Below the pieces are notes generated by a model, which was not told the origin of the DNA, searched no databases, and saw only the letters and a program-made list of their open reading frames with translations. From positions 1 to 64,000 of the forward strand of contig NZ_JARKMR010000004.1 of NCBI RefSeq assembly GCF_029350975.1: DNA of 64,000 bases. Reading direction: 5' to 3'. Each line of letters opens with the position of its first letter. Within the stretch, counting starts at the first letter, position 1. Positions 53,184 to 62,334 of this stretch are shown in pieces. The DNA comes from Maribacter zhoushanensis (GTDB taxonomy: Bacteria; Bacteroidota; Bacteroidia; Flavobacteriales; Flavobacteriaceae). Position numbers and translations under genes: made by a program.

Positions 53184-53538
53184 ACGAGTTACTTTCTTTA
53201 ATTGGTTAAGATTGGGTTAATCCTTTTAGTTAATTGGTTTGTTTTTTATTTCTGATATAAAACTAGAGAAAAGGGGGGCTGTAGGAAAAAGTATGTTGTC
53301 AAACCGCGTTTTTTTGATGTGAAACATCGAAAAAGTATATTTCTACACAATAAAAAGAATTTCAGATAGTTCCGCCAAGAAATGTAGGAAAGAGTAAAAT
53401 AGCCTAAAAGCCCTTAAATATTAGCTCCACAATAGTATACCTATATATAAGGAACTATAGAAAACTCCATAATCCTACAAAGAAAAAGGCACCTACTAGC
53501 AGTAAATAACAGTCCTAAACCAATTTTGAACATAAAAA
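53184..53538. other. Spacer between the sigma units
   Basis: This region holds the presumed promoter for copy 1 and the 3' leader of copy 2. It has a long AT-rich leader and no frame with coding character. A G-rich word (GAAAAGGGGGGCTG) lies near 53267-53280. The only other structure is the terminator at 53539-53563. Confidence 0.4.
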
Positions 53539-53563
53539 AACCCCTAGGCAATGCCTAAGGGTT
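53539..53563 (-). terminator. Terminator of sigma unit copy 2
   Basis: On the minus strand, AACCCTTAGGC pairs with GCCTAGGGGTT around ATT with one G-T pair, followed by a T-run (seven A on the + strand). It lies 24 bp downstream of the second 47-residue gene. Confidence 0.8.
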
Positions 53564-53586
53564 CATATATATAATGTAAGAATACT

Positions 53587-53730
53587 TTAGTTTAAGTTAC
53601 TCTCAAACTGCAATCCGTCTACTTCTGTAATATTTAAAGACTTAGAATAAGAAAGCAAAAACTGAATTGTTTCTGGCTTAGCTTTAACTAATTTAGTTTT
53701 ATTCTGGTCTTTAGTGTATATATTTTCCAT
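53587..53730 (-). CDS. 47-residue protein downstream of ECF sigma factor (copy 2)
   Basis: The minus-strand frame encodes 47 residues, starting MENIYTKDQNKTKLVKAKPE and continuing TIQFLLSYSKSLNITEVDGL. It is the same length as copy 1 at 52386-52529 and shares the TIxFLLSYSxxL core while the rest has diverged. It starts 74 bp downstream of its sigma gene. The core may be an amphipathic helix binding the sigma factor; that is inferred from position. Confidence 0.6.
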   Translation of the reverse strand: MENIYTKDQNKTKLVKAKPETIQFLLSYSKSLNITEVDGLQFESNLN

Positions 53731-53804
53731 GCTACGTGTTATTTAGGTTCATCTAAAGAACGACACATTGATGAAGATAGTAGATCCAGTCGACCTGTGA
53801 CCAA

Positions 53805-54386
53805 TTAATTCGTTAAAACTATATTATTGACCTCTACCAGCTTTCTAAGGTTAATTAAAGCGTAGCGCATTCTACCCAAAGCGGTGTTAATACTCACACC
53901 TGTATTATCAGAAATTTCTTTGAAACTCATATCCTTATAAATTCGCATCTCTAAAACCTCTTGCTGATCTTCAGGTAGTTCCTTAATCATTTTAAGCAAA
54001 TCAGAATCTATCTGCTCTTTGATCAATTGCTTTTCAGCATTCAATTTATCGTCACCTAATAATGAAAATATATTATAGCTCTCTTTACTATTATACATTG
54101 GCATTCTATTATGCTTTCTAAAATGATCTATAACAAGATTATGCGCAATACGCATTACCCAAGGTAAAAATTTACCTTCTTCATTATATGCACCTCTTTT
54201 AAGGGTACGTATAACTTTCATGAATGTATCTTGAAAAATGTCTTCGGTTAGCTCACGGTCACCTACTTTGGAATATATAAAACCAGTAAGGCGAGAATTA
54301 TGACGATTAATAAGAGCTTCTATAGCTTTTTCGTCTCCTTGAATGTATTTTTTTACTAATTGGGAATCTTCAACTTGTACTACCAT
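53805..54386 (-). CDS. ECF-type RNA polymerase sigma factor (copy 2)
   Basis: From ATG 54386 the protein has 193 residues beginning MVVQVEDSQLVKKYIQGDEK, matching copy 1 (MKLQIEDSELVKDY) in length. An upstream ATG at 54425 would add 13 residues with no counterpart. Sigma2 (ELTEDIFQDTFMKVIRTLKR) and sigma4 (DMSFKEISDNTGVSINTALG) are well conserved. The gene lies directly upstream of the divergent uvrA gene. Confidence 0.9.
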   Translation of the reverse strand: MVVQVEDSQLVKKYIQGDEKAIEALINRHNSRLTGFIYSKVGDRELTEDIFQDTFMKVIRTLKRGAYNEEGKFLPWVMRIAHNLVIDHFRKHNRMPMYNSKESYNIFSLLGDDKLNAEKQLIKEQIDSDLLKMIKELPEDQQEVLEMRIYKDMSFKEISDNTGVSINTALGRMRYALINLRKLVEVNNIVLTN

Positions 54387-54605
54387 AACGTTACTTGTAG
54401 GGTTAAAAAGCAGCCCCAAATTCATAGTGAATAAGGGTCTAATGGTTAAATTCTAACTTTTAAAAGTAATGTTGCGTTATAGGCAAATTGAGTTTTTGTG
54501 AGAGCTCAAAGATATAAAAAAATAAATACTCTTATAAAAATGTGAAAATTTCTTGTGCAATTTTTAGATAAACGGCATTTTTTAGTTCAGAAAAAAGGCA
54601 AAGCG

Positions 54606-54613
54606 TATCTTTG
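54606..54613 (+). promoter_or_regulatory. -7 box of uvrA
   Basis: TATCTTTG matches the Bacteroidota -7 consensus and ends 17 bp before the uvrA ATG at 54631. A T-rich stretch about 25 bp upstream could hold the -33 element. Confidence 0.5.
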
Positions 54614-54630
54614 TAAACTTAGATATTTGT

Positions 54631-57411
54631 ATGCCTACACTAGCCGAAGTAAATCCGAAAGAAAACATCATTATTAAAGGAGCAAAACTGCACAACCTTA
54701 AAGATATAGATGTTGTAATACCTAGAAATAAACTTGTTGTAATAACTGGTTTATCAGGTTCTGGTAAATCAAGTTTAGCTTTTGATACCCTATATGCAGA
54801 AGGTCAAAGACGCTACGTAGAAAGCCTTTCTTCTTATGCTAGGCAGTTTTTAGGTAAACTGGATAAGCCAAAAGTAGATTATATAAAAGGTATAGCACCG
54901 GCAATTGCCATAGAGCAAAAGGTAAATTCTACCAACCCTAGATCTACGGTAGGTACCACTACAGAGATATATGATTATATAAAATTATTATACGCACGTA
55001 TTGGTAAGACCTTCTCTCCTATTTCAGGTAATGAAGTTAAGAAGCATACAGTTACAGATGTAGTAAATTATGTAAAAACATATGACGAGGGCACCAAGCT
55101 TCTACTTTTAGCGCCTATTACCATTCGCGAAGATAGAGATGCGTTAAAATCATTAGAGCTATTTTCCAAACAAGGTTATGCACGTATAAAGTATAATGAC
55201 CAAGTACTTCGTATAGACCAAGCTCCTGAAGATATTGGTAAAAAATTCGATCTGGTCATAGATAGAATTATCACCAAAGATGATGAAGACTTTTACAATC
55301 GTTTAGCGAATGCCGTTGATACCGCTTTCTTTGAAGGAAAGGGCGAATGTTTGATCGAAGAGTTGGCAGATGGTAAACAAACTCCGTTCAGCAATAAGTT
55401 TGAATTGGACGGAATGACTTTTTTAGAACCTAACGTCCACCTTTTTAGTTTCAACAATCCTTACGGCGCATGCCCTAAATGTGAAGGGTATGGAGATGTA
55501 ATTGGTATTGATGAAGATTTAGTAGTACCAAACACAGCGCTATCGGTATATGAAAATGCTATTTTTCCGTGGAGAGGTGAAAGCATGAGTTTTTACCGTG
55601 ATCAATTGGTAAATTCTGCTTACAAATATGATTTTCCTATCCATAAACCTTGGTTTGAGCTTACTGAGGAGCAAAGACAATTGGTATGGGATGGTAATGC
55701 ACATTTTATAGGACTTTATAAGTTCTTTGGAATGTTAGAGGAGAAAAGCTATAAAATTCAGAATAGAGTGATGCTTTCTAGATACAGAGGCAAAACCAAA
55801 TGTAATATCTGTAACGGAAAACGGCTAAGACAAGAAACAGATTATGTAAAAGTAGACGGAGCTTCAATTTCATCATTGGTAGGCTTATCTATTGAAAAAT
55901 TAATTGTTTTCTTTAACGAACTGCAACTAAATGAAAGTGATGCCACAATTGCATCTAGACTTTTAATTGAAATAAATACAAGGTTAGGGTTCTTAGATAA
56001 AGTAGGATTGAACTACTTGACCATAAATAGAAAATCTAACACCTTATCTGGCGGGGAAAGTCAACGAATAAATCTAGCCACATCTTTAGGTAGTAGCTTG
56101 GTGGGTTCTATGTATATATTAGATGAGCCTAGTATTGGTTTACACCCTAGAGATACTGAAAATCTTATTGACGTATTAATATCATTACGAAACTTAGGCA
56201 ACACGGTAATTGTTGTTGAGCATGATGAAGATATTATGAAAGCGGCAGATATGGTGATTGATATAGGTCCTGAAGCTGGTACACATGGTGGTGAAGTTGT
56301 AGCCCAAGGCACATTAAAAGAAATACTAAAATCAAAATCACTTACCGCACAGTACTTAAATGGTAAGATGGAGATCAAAGTACCTAAAGAAAGAAGAACA
56401 TCTAAAAACCACATTTCAATTAAAGGTGTACGAGAGCATAACCTTAAAAATATAAATGTAACTTTTCCTTTAGATATGTTGACCGTGGTTACGGGAGTAT
56501 CCGGTAGTGGTAAAAGTACCTTGGTGAAAAAATTATTGTATCCTATAATTTTAAAGGAAACTGGAGGTTATGGAGAAAAGGCTGGTCAGTATACATCCGT
56601 AGAAGGTAAATTTAGCCACATTAAGCATGTTGAATTTGTAGATCAAAACCCAATAGGAAGGTCTTCACGCTCAAACCCGGTTACCTATATTAAGGCATAT
56701 GATGATATTAGACATTTATTTGCCAATCAAAAATTGAGTAAAATAAGAAACTACCAGGCAAAACATTTTTCTTTTAATGTTGATGGTGGTCGATGCGAGA
56801 AATGTAAAGGTGAAGGCGAAATCACTGTAGAAATGCAGTTTATGGCAGATGTTCACTTAGAATGTGAAACATGTGGAGGAAAAAGATTTAAGAAAGAAGT
56901 ACTAGAAGTTACCTTTAACAATGCCAATATTGATGATGTTCTTAATATGACCATCGACGATGCTATTCAGTTCTTTGAAAGCGGAGAACAGACTAAAATT
57001 GTTACCAAACTAAAACCATTACAAGATGTAGGTTTAGGGTATGTAACATTGGGGCAATCTTCTTCTACCCTATCCGGTGGTGAAGCGCAACGTATTAAAT
57101 TGGCATCGTTCTTAATAAAAGGTAGTACAAAAGACAAAGCGCTTTTTATTTTTGATGAACCAACGACCGGATTACACTTTCACGATATTCAAAAATTACT
57201 AAAGTCTTTTAATGCACTTATTAAAAAAGGACATTCAATTGTAGTCATTGAACATAACATAGATTTAATAAAATGTGCCGATTACATCATTGATCTTGGA
57301 CCAGGTGGTGGCGAAAATGGAGGACAATTACTAGCTGAGGGTACGCCAGAAGAGGTTGTAAAAAGTAAAAAATCGTATACTGCGAGCTACCTAAAAGAGA
57401 AATTAAATTAA
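54631..57411 (+). CDS. uvrA: Excinuclease ABC subunit A
   Basis: The 926-residue ABC ATPase has two nucleotide sites: Walker A GLSGSGKSS at 40-48 and GVSGSGKST near 622-630, and signature motifs LSGGESQRINLATSL and LSGGEAQRIKLASFL. The C-terminal zinc finger with CEKCKGEGEI and CETCGGKRF is complete. The first zinc module lacks its first CxxC: before FNNPYGACPKCEGYG the usual CPxC is missing. It is the DNA-damage sensor of nucleotide excision repair. Its size fits the second UvrA type common in flavobacteria. Confidence 0.92.
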   Translation: MPTLAEVNPKENIIIKGAKLHNLKDIDVVIPRNKLVVITGLSGSGKSSLAFDTLYAEGQRRYVESLSSYARQFLGKLDKPKVDYIKGIAPAIAIEQKVNSTNPRSTVGTTTEIYDYIKLLYARIGKTFSPISGNEVKKHTVTDVVNYVKTYDEGTKLLLLAPITIREDRDALKSLELFSKQGYARIKYNDQVLRIDQAPEDIGKKFDLVIDRIITKDDEDFYNRLANAVDTAFFEGKGECLIEELADGKQTPFSNKFELDGMTFLEPNVHLFSFNNPYGACPKCEGYGDVIGIDEDLVVPNTALSVYENAIFPWRGESMSFYRDQLVNSAYKYDFPIHKPWFELTEEQRQLVWDGNAHFIGLYKFFGMLEEKSYKIQNRVMLSRYRGKTKCNICNGKRLRQETDYVKVDGASISSLVGLSIEKLIVFFNELQLNESDATIASRLLIEINTRLGFLDKVGLNYLTINRKSNTLSGGESQRINLATSLGSSLVGSMYILDEPSIGLHPRDTENLIDVLISLRNLGNTVIVVEHDEDIMKAADMVIDIGPEAGTHGGEVVAQGTLKEILKSKSLTAQYLNGKMEIKVPKERRTSKNHISIKGVREHNLKNINVTFPLDMLTVVTGVSGSGKSTLVKKLLYPIILKETGGYGEKAGQYTSVEGKFSHIKHVEFVDQNPIGRSSRSNPVTYIKAYDDIRHLFANQKLSKIRNYQAKHFSFNVDGGRCEKCKGEGEITVEMQFMADVHLECETCGGKRFKKEVLEVTFNNANIDDVLNMTIDDAIQFFESGEQTKIVTKLKPLQDVGLGYVTLGQSSSTLSGGEAQRIKLASFLIKGSTKDKALFIFDEPTTGLHFHDIQKLLKSFNALIKKGHSIVVIEHNIDLIKCADYIIDLGPGGGENGGQLLAEGTPEEVVKSKKSYTASYLKEKLN

Positions 57412-57448
57412 TATTCTTCAAAAAACAAGAAACCAAATTTATATTTAA

Positions 57449-57490
57449 AACTCTGATTATCAATTGCATAATCAGAGTTTTTATTTTTTG
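57449..57490 (+). terminator. Rho-independent terminator after uvrA
   Basis: AACTCTGATTAT at 57449-57460 pairs perfectly with ATAATCAGAGTT at 57468-57479 around a 7-base loop, followed by TTTATTTTTT. It lies 37 bp behind the uvrA stop. Confidence 0.85.
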
Positions 57491-57574
57491 GCACGCTGTT
57501 TGTAATGTACTAAGGGAATGTAAATATTTACATTTAGAACAACTGCCTAAGGGGCAGATTTAAAACCTTATATT

Positions 57575-58756
57575 ATGAAGAACTTAGTACTATTATTGAC
57601 AGCGGTTATTTTTAGCACCACAGGTGTTTTCGCTACAGGTATTAATGAAGATAAGGTTGCAAACAGCAATACTTATAGATACGACAACTCATTTATTTTT
57701 ATAGAAAACGGAATTACATTTTCTGTTTACCCTGATGGTGAATTTGATTTTTATATTGAAAACCAAGTTTCAGGAAGCAAAAACGGAGTAACATTTAACT
57801 CAGGTTATGACTACAGTCCGTTTGCACAGTATGATGATTACGGTGCAGTTATTCAAGTAGAAAATGTGCCTATCTATTATGACTATTATGGTCGTGTTAG
57901 TTCAATTGGTGAAGTAAACATTAATTATACTAACAATAGAGTACGTAGTGTTGGTGGTATGAACGTATACTATAACAACCGTGGATTTTATGATTACCAT
58001 ACTGGTTATATCAACATATACAATAGAAGCTATGTGTACCGCCCATTTCACAGATGGTTTGTTAGACCGGCAGTAGGTTTTAGCTTTGTATTCAATAGTC
58101 CTTACAGAAGATATTATACTCCTGTTAGATATTCTTACTATAGTCCTTACAGAAATAACTTTAGAAGAGCTTATGTAAATGTTGGTAAACAATATAGATA
58201 CAATAAGGTAAGAAATAATAGAGCTACCATTTACAGAAATGATAAGCGAGTTGCAGTAAGAAATAACAACTTTAGAAGTAACAGAACTGTTGCTAAAAGA
58301 GATAATGGTTTAAGAACGAACAGAACGTTAGCTTCTAATAGTAAAACAAGAGCAAATAGAAGTTCAACCGTAAATAGATCTACTAATGTAAGACGTAGCA
58401 ATACCAATAGCGGTAGAACAACACAAAGTAGAACAGTTACAAGAAGTAATAACTCTGCAGTGCGTACATCACCAAACAGAACGGTTACTAAAAGAGAAGT
58501 AAGCCGTACACCAAGAAGTACCACTGTAAAAAGAACTACTACTACTACGTACAAAAAACCGGTAAGCAGAAGTTCTAATACTAGAACTGCCACAAATACC
58601 AGAACTCAACGTAGCACTGTAACTAGAAAAGCGACTAGTAGCCCGTCTAGAAGTACGGTTATTAGAAGCTCAAGTTCAAGATCAGTAAGTAAAGCTCCTT
58701 CTAGAAGCTCTAGTTCAAGAACAAGTTCAGCAACTAAAAGTAGCAGAAGATATTAA
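57575..58756 (+). CDS. Secreted basic Arg/Ser/Thr/Asn-rich protein
   Basis: The 393-residue protein has a signal peptide (LVLLLTAVIFSTTGVFA). Residues 25-150 are aromatic- and Tyr-rich with NYxxx-type repeats (VYPDGEFDFYIENQVSGSKN, then GYDYSPFAQYDDYGAVIQVE). The C-terminal 200 residues are low-complexity Arg/Ser/Thr/Asn, very basic. This architecture is known in surface or periplasmic proteins of flavobacteria, but no enzymatic domain is visible. Binding of anionic polymers is plausible. Confidence 0.6.
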   Translation: MKNLVLLLTAVIFSTTGVFATGINEDKVANSNTYRYDNSFIFIENGITFSVYPDGEFDFYIENQVSGSKNGVTFNSGYDYSPFAQYDDYGAVIQVENVPIYYDYYGRVSSIGEVNINYTNNRVRSVGGMNVYYNNRGFYDYHTGYINIYNRSYVYRPFHRWFVRPAVGFSFVFNSPYRRYYTPVRYSYYSPYRNNFRRAYVNVGKQYRYNKVRNNRATIYRNDKRVAVRNNNFRSNRTVAKRDNGLRTNRTLASNSKTRANRSSTVNRSTNVRRSNTNSGRTTQSRTVTRSNNSAVRTSPNRTVTKREVSRTPRSTTVKRTTTTTYKKPVSRSSNTRTATNTRTQRSTVTRKATSSPSRSTVIRSSSSRSVSKAPSRSSSSRTSSATKSSRRY

Positions 58757-58785
58757 AATAAGTTTTTAGGTTGGTTAGTTGTAAG

Positions 58786-58819
58786 GCGCCGTAGTGATTT
58801 ATTCACTGCGGCGCTTTTT
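58786..58819. terminator. Strong GC-rich terminator
   Basis: GCGCCGTAGTGA at 58786-58797 pairs with TCACTGCGGCGC at 58803-58814 with one G-T pair around a five-base loop, then a T-run. It lies between converging genes ending at 58756 and 58826. Confidence 0.85.
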
Positions 58820-58825
58820 CTGTTA

Positions 58826-59698
58826 CTATTGCATATAGTTTGTGGGAAATAGTTTTGTAAACTTTTTTGGCAAATCAGATTCAATACACATTTCTTCATT
58901 AGTTATAGGATGTTGAAACCGAAGCAACCGCGCATGTAAATACAATCCTTTTCGCTTTAACTGTAGCCCTTCTAAAAAATAAGTAGCATCCCCTAATATC
59001 GGGTTTCCAATTGACAATAAGTGCTTTCGTAATTGATGCCGCCTACCTGTATGCGGGCTCAACTTTACCAAATTCAGAAATGAAAATCGTTCTGAAAGGA
59101 TTGATGCTATAACTTTAAAAGAAGACATTGAGGGTTTGCCATCTATTTCACTATTTATGATTCCATTGGTTTCCATTTTACCAATGGTAACCGCGTAATA
59201 TTCTTTGGTGATTTTCTTAAATTCAAATAACTGATTAAGATTTATAATCATGCTATTTGTCTTACCTACTAATAGCAGACCAGTTGTAGCATAATCTAAG
59301 CGATGAACAGGTTGTGGAGTAGCAGCATCAATAGCGGAACTTTTTTTTAAATTTTGAGGAAGTGCATTCGCAACGGTTTTGAATCCGTTACCGCTCACCA
59401 ATATTCCTGCGGGTTTATTGATAACCGCCAAATACTCATCTTCATAAACTACATCTAATTTTAAAACAAGTCGTGTCTTAGTTTTCTTTTCCGGAAGTTG
59501 ATGGTATGCAATTTCTTCACCACCAACAATCATAGTAGCGGTGGTAGCAATAGCGCCATTGACCAAAACCAGATTTTTCTTGATAGCCTTCTTCAAGGCT
59601 GACTTGGTCTTAATGCTTTCAAACACCCCTACTCCATATTCCTGTAACCGTAAAGGAGTCACATTCTCAGGCACATTATGTATTTCTTTTAGTTGCAT
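58826..59698 (-). CDS. RluA-family pseudouridine synthase
   Basis: The 290-residue protein has an S4-like N-terminus (LQEYGVGVFESIKTKSALKK) and the catalytic motif VHRLDYATTG with Asp135. It continues with YEDEYLAVINKPAG and KPSMSSFKVIASIL, and near the end SPHTGRRHQLRKHLLSIGNP. It isomerises specific uridines in rRNA or tRNA; the exact target cannot be told. The gene is on the minus strand with a terminator at its 3' side. Confidence 0.85.
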   Translation of the reverse strand: MQLKEIHNVPENVTPLRLQEYGVGVFESIKTKSALKKAIKKNLVLVNGAIATTATMIVGGEEIAYHQLPEKKTKTRLVLKLDVVYEDEYLAVINKPAGILVSGNGFKTVANALPQNLKKSSAIDAATPQPVHRLDYATTGLLLVGKTNSMIINLNQLFEFKKITKEYYAVTIGKMETNGIINSEIDGKPSMSSFKVIASILSERFSFLNLVKLSPHTGRRHQLRKHLLSIGNPILGDATYFLEGLQLKRKGLYLHARLLRFQHPITNEEMCIESDLPKKFTKLFPTNYMQ

Positions 59699-59841
59699 GA
59701 TAAGTATTCAAAGTTAATCAGGTTTTAGCTGATATCTAAACAATTCACTTTAGGACTATTAAAATAATGTAGTGAGTTAATCAAACTTACCACTTAAGTT
59801 TATTTTTCCTGTGACAATCAATCTACCTATAAACAAACCTC

Positions 59842-60879
59842 ATGAAAAAAATTAATCATAAAATTCTAAGACAATTAATCATTCTTGCCTTGATTCTTTT
59901 TTTAGGTGGATTAATCATTAAATATATGCTACCATACATGTCTGGTATTTTAGGTGCACTTACCCTTTATGTAGTATTAAGAAAATGGATGTTGAAATTA
60001 ATCAACAAAGGAGTAAAAAGATCATGGGCATCAATGTTACTTATTTTAGCAGCATTCATTGGCATTTTTATACCTATTACAGGGGCAGGTTTTATGCTAA
60101 GTTCACAATTGGGCGATTTCGCTGATAAATCTGAACAAGTTACCAAGGCTTTTAAAGACCAAGTCGCTCAAGTAGAAAAGTATATTGGATATGATATTTC
60201 ATCAACCATTGATCCACAGCAGGCATCTGGCTGGTTAACAGACAACATGCAAGGTTTTGCCAATAGCACTTTTAATATTTTTATCTCATTAGGTATTTTA
60301 TTATTCCTACTTTATTATATGCTAAAGAGCCCAAAACAGTTAAAAGAATCATTGTTAGAGTATATTCCGTTAAGTAATAAAAATCTAGTAGTTTTAGGTA
60401 AGGAAATTGATAGCGTAGTACGTTCTAATGCCATTGCAATTCCTTTGGTAGCACTTGCACAGGGAATTATAGCATTAATAGGATTTTACATATTCGGCGT
60501 AGAAAATCCGCTGTTCTGGTTCGTAATAGTAACAATTGGTTCCATGATTCCTTTTATTGGAACCTTCATAGGTATTTTTCCGGTGTTTGTATTAAGTCTT
60601 GCCAGTGGCGAAGACTTTCAAGCCTGGGGAGTCCTAATTTATGGAGTTACCGTGGTTGCAATGACAGATAATTTAATCAGACTTTTTGTTCTAAATAAAT
60701 TAGATAGCACTCACCCATTAATCACTTTAATAGGAGTTTTAATAGGTATTCCTTTATTTGGATTTGTTGGTCTAATTTTTGGTCCGTTAATCATTAACCT
60801 ATTCTTGATTATAGTAAAAATATACAAGCAACAATATGGTATTCAAAAACCGAACAAACAAAGAGCACAGCAAATTTAA
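59842..60879 (+). CDS. AI-2E family transporter-like membrane protein
   Basis: The 345-residue protein has about eight membrane helices. Visible features are AALTLYVVLRK-type helices near the start (GILGALTLYVVLRKWMLKLI), the conserved region VALAQGIIALIGFYIFGVEN, a central MIPFIGTFIGIFPVFVLSLA and a C-terminal GVLIGIPLFGFVGLIFGPLI. These are the hallmarks of the AI-2E/UPF0118 family, whose substrates range from quorum signals to small metabolites. It is alone on its strand. Confidence 0.85.
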   Translation: MKKINHKILRQLIILALILFLGGLIIKYMLPYMSGILGALTLYVVLRKWMLKLINKGVKRSWASMLLILAAFIGIFIPITGAGFMLSSQLGDFADKSEQVTKAFKDQVAQVEKYIGYDISSTIDPQQASGWLTDNMQGFANSTFNIFISLGILLFLLYYMLKSPKQLKESLLEYIPLSNKNLVVLGKEIDSVVRSNAIAIPLVALAQGIIALIGFYIFGVENPLFWFVIVTIGSMIPFIGTFIGIFPVFVLSLASGEDFQAWGVLIYGVTVVAMTDNLIRLFVLNKLDSTHPLITLIGVLIGIPLFGFVGLIFGPLIINLFLIIVKIYKQQYGIQKPNKQRAQQI

Positions 60880-62334
60880 TTAGCGACTTAAGTATTTACT
60901 TAAAAAACCATAAACATCTTCAGATATTTTAAACCTATAAAGAACGCCGACATAAAACACAATCATCAAAATGCTTTTAAGTACAATATTAATTAACGGA
61001 TGAAAAGAGAAATTATAAGCAGAAAAAATAGCCGCTACAACAATTAACAGGGCAAGCACTTTAAAGGTTTCATTTGTAAATGGGAGTATTTTAAATTTCG
61101 TTTTCACATAACCTAACTTCAATGTATTATAGATAAAAAAGGCACTAAAGCTAGCTATAGCTGCACCGTTTATACCGTAATTGGGAATCAGCCATAAATT
61201 AAATACTATAGCAAGCACCGCCAATAAAACTCCAAAAAACAAAATAGAACGATAGTAATCTGAATTGAATAAAATAGAATTGTTATTCCCCAACAATGCA
61301 TCATACACCTTTATCAAACCTACCCAAAAAACAATCATGAATCCGCCAGAATACTTTTCTGGTAATAGTTCATAAAGTTCATTTAAATTTAAAAGAATGA
61401 GCAAGAAAAGAATACCAGAAACAATAAACAAAGTCAATGAGCTTTTCTGATATAATTGTGCTAGTGCAGAGCTGTCATTATTATTTAGGTAAGTTGCCGT
61501 TAACGGATATGTTATTTGATGCATTGCCCTAGAAGGCACTGCTATGGTTGAAGCAATAAACCCTGCTACGGAATAAAAAGCGACATTTTCAAGTTCAAGA
61601 AAGTTGTTCAGCATTACTTTATCGACCTCCATTAAAACAATAGCTGTAGAGCCACCCAAAATAATCAGCGCACTATACTTAACTATAGTCTGCCAATTTT
61701 TAGGGAGCGTAAAATTCAATTTAGGTTTACGCACCGTATATGCATACAGTTTCATAATTATAGTACGTACAAGATAAAAACCTACCAAGGCATTTATAAA
61801 GAATTCAATATCAATGATTTTGAAATATAGTAGCAAGAGTAATACGGTTTGTCCTATTCTACAAAAAATCTCTTTCATAAAATTGCCGAACATTGATTTC
61901 ATTCTAATTCTTGCCCAAGCATAAAAAACTTCAAAATACGCCATGGCCATCCCTACCAGAAAAATATGCCATACATAATCCCTAACTATATCATTTTGCT
62001 TAGAAAGTAAACTTCCAATAGCATCGTTAGCCATATAACTTAACAAAGCAACCGGCAATATTAATACCAATGGCAATAACAACATTAAAGTCAGAAATGA
62101 ATTTTGACTTTGATCAGTATTAAAACTAGAATAGAATTTTACTAAGCTATTAGGGACACCAAATGCAAGTATTGGCATAAGTACAGAAGATACAGATAAA
62201 ATAACCTGTATTAATCCGTAATTACTTGGCTGCATAAAATTAGTATACAAAAACAAGGTATTGGCCGCACCTATTGCAAAACCAAAATAGGTTACAATAG
62301 TGTTGTTCAAAGATTGTTTAAGTACGATACCCAT
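60880..62334 (-). CDS. Polysaccharide flippase (Wzx/MATE-like)
   Basis: The 484-residue protein has 12-14 membrane segments, with an N-terminal ALLGMGIVLKQSLNNTIVTYF-type start, then YTNFMQPSNYGLIQVILSVS, and VDKVMLNNFLELENVAFYSV in the middle. It is a member of the MOP superfamily that moves lipid-linked sugars across the inner membrane. Its start codon overlaps the stop of the upstream glycosyltransferase gene by one base, and they form an envelope polysaccharide operon. Confidence 0.8.
   Translation of the reverse strand: MGIVLKQSLNNTIVTYFGFAIGAANTLFLYTNFMQPSNYGLIQVILSVSSVLMPILAFGVPNSLVKFYSSFNTDQSQNSFLTLMLLLPLVLILPVALLSYMANDAIGSLLSKQNDIVRDYVWHIFLVGMAMAYFEVFYAWARIRMKSMFGNFMKEIFCRIGQTVLLLLLYFKIIDIEFFINALVGFYLVRTIIMKLYAYTVRKPKLNFTLPKNWQTIVKYSALIILGGSTAIVLMEVDKVMLNNFLELENVAFYSVAGFIASTIAVPSRAMHQITYPLTATYLNNNDSSALAQLYQKSSLTLFIVSGILFLLILLNLNELYELLPEKYSGGFMIVFWVGLIKVYDALLGNNNSILFNSDYYRSILFFGVLLAVLAIVFNLWLIPNYGINGAAIASFSAFFIYNTLKLGYVKTKFKILPFTNETFKVLALLIVVAAIFSAYNFSFHPLINIVLKSILMIVFYVGVLYRFKISEDVYGFLSKYLSR

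Noticed and set aside
58231-58593. Minus-strand frame of 120 residues within the secreted basic protein
   Set aside because: It is the reverse shadow of a low-complexity coding region, rich in Leu/Val with no family features.
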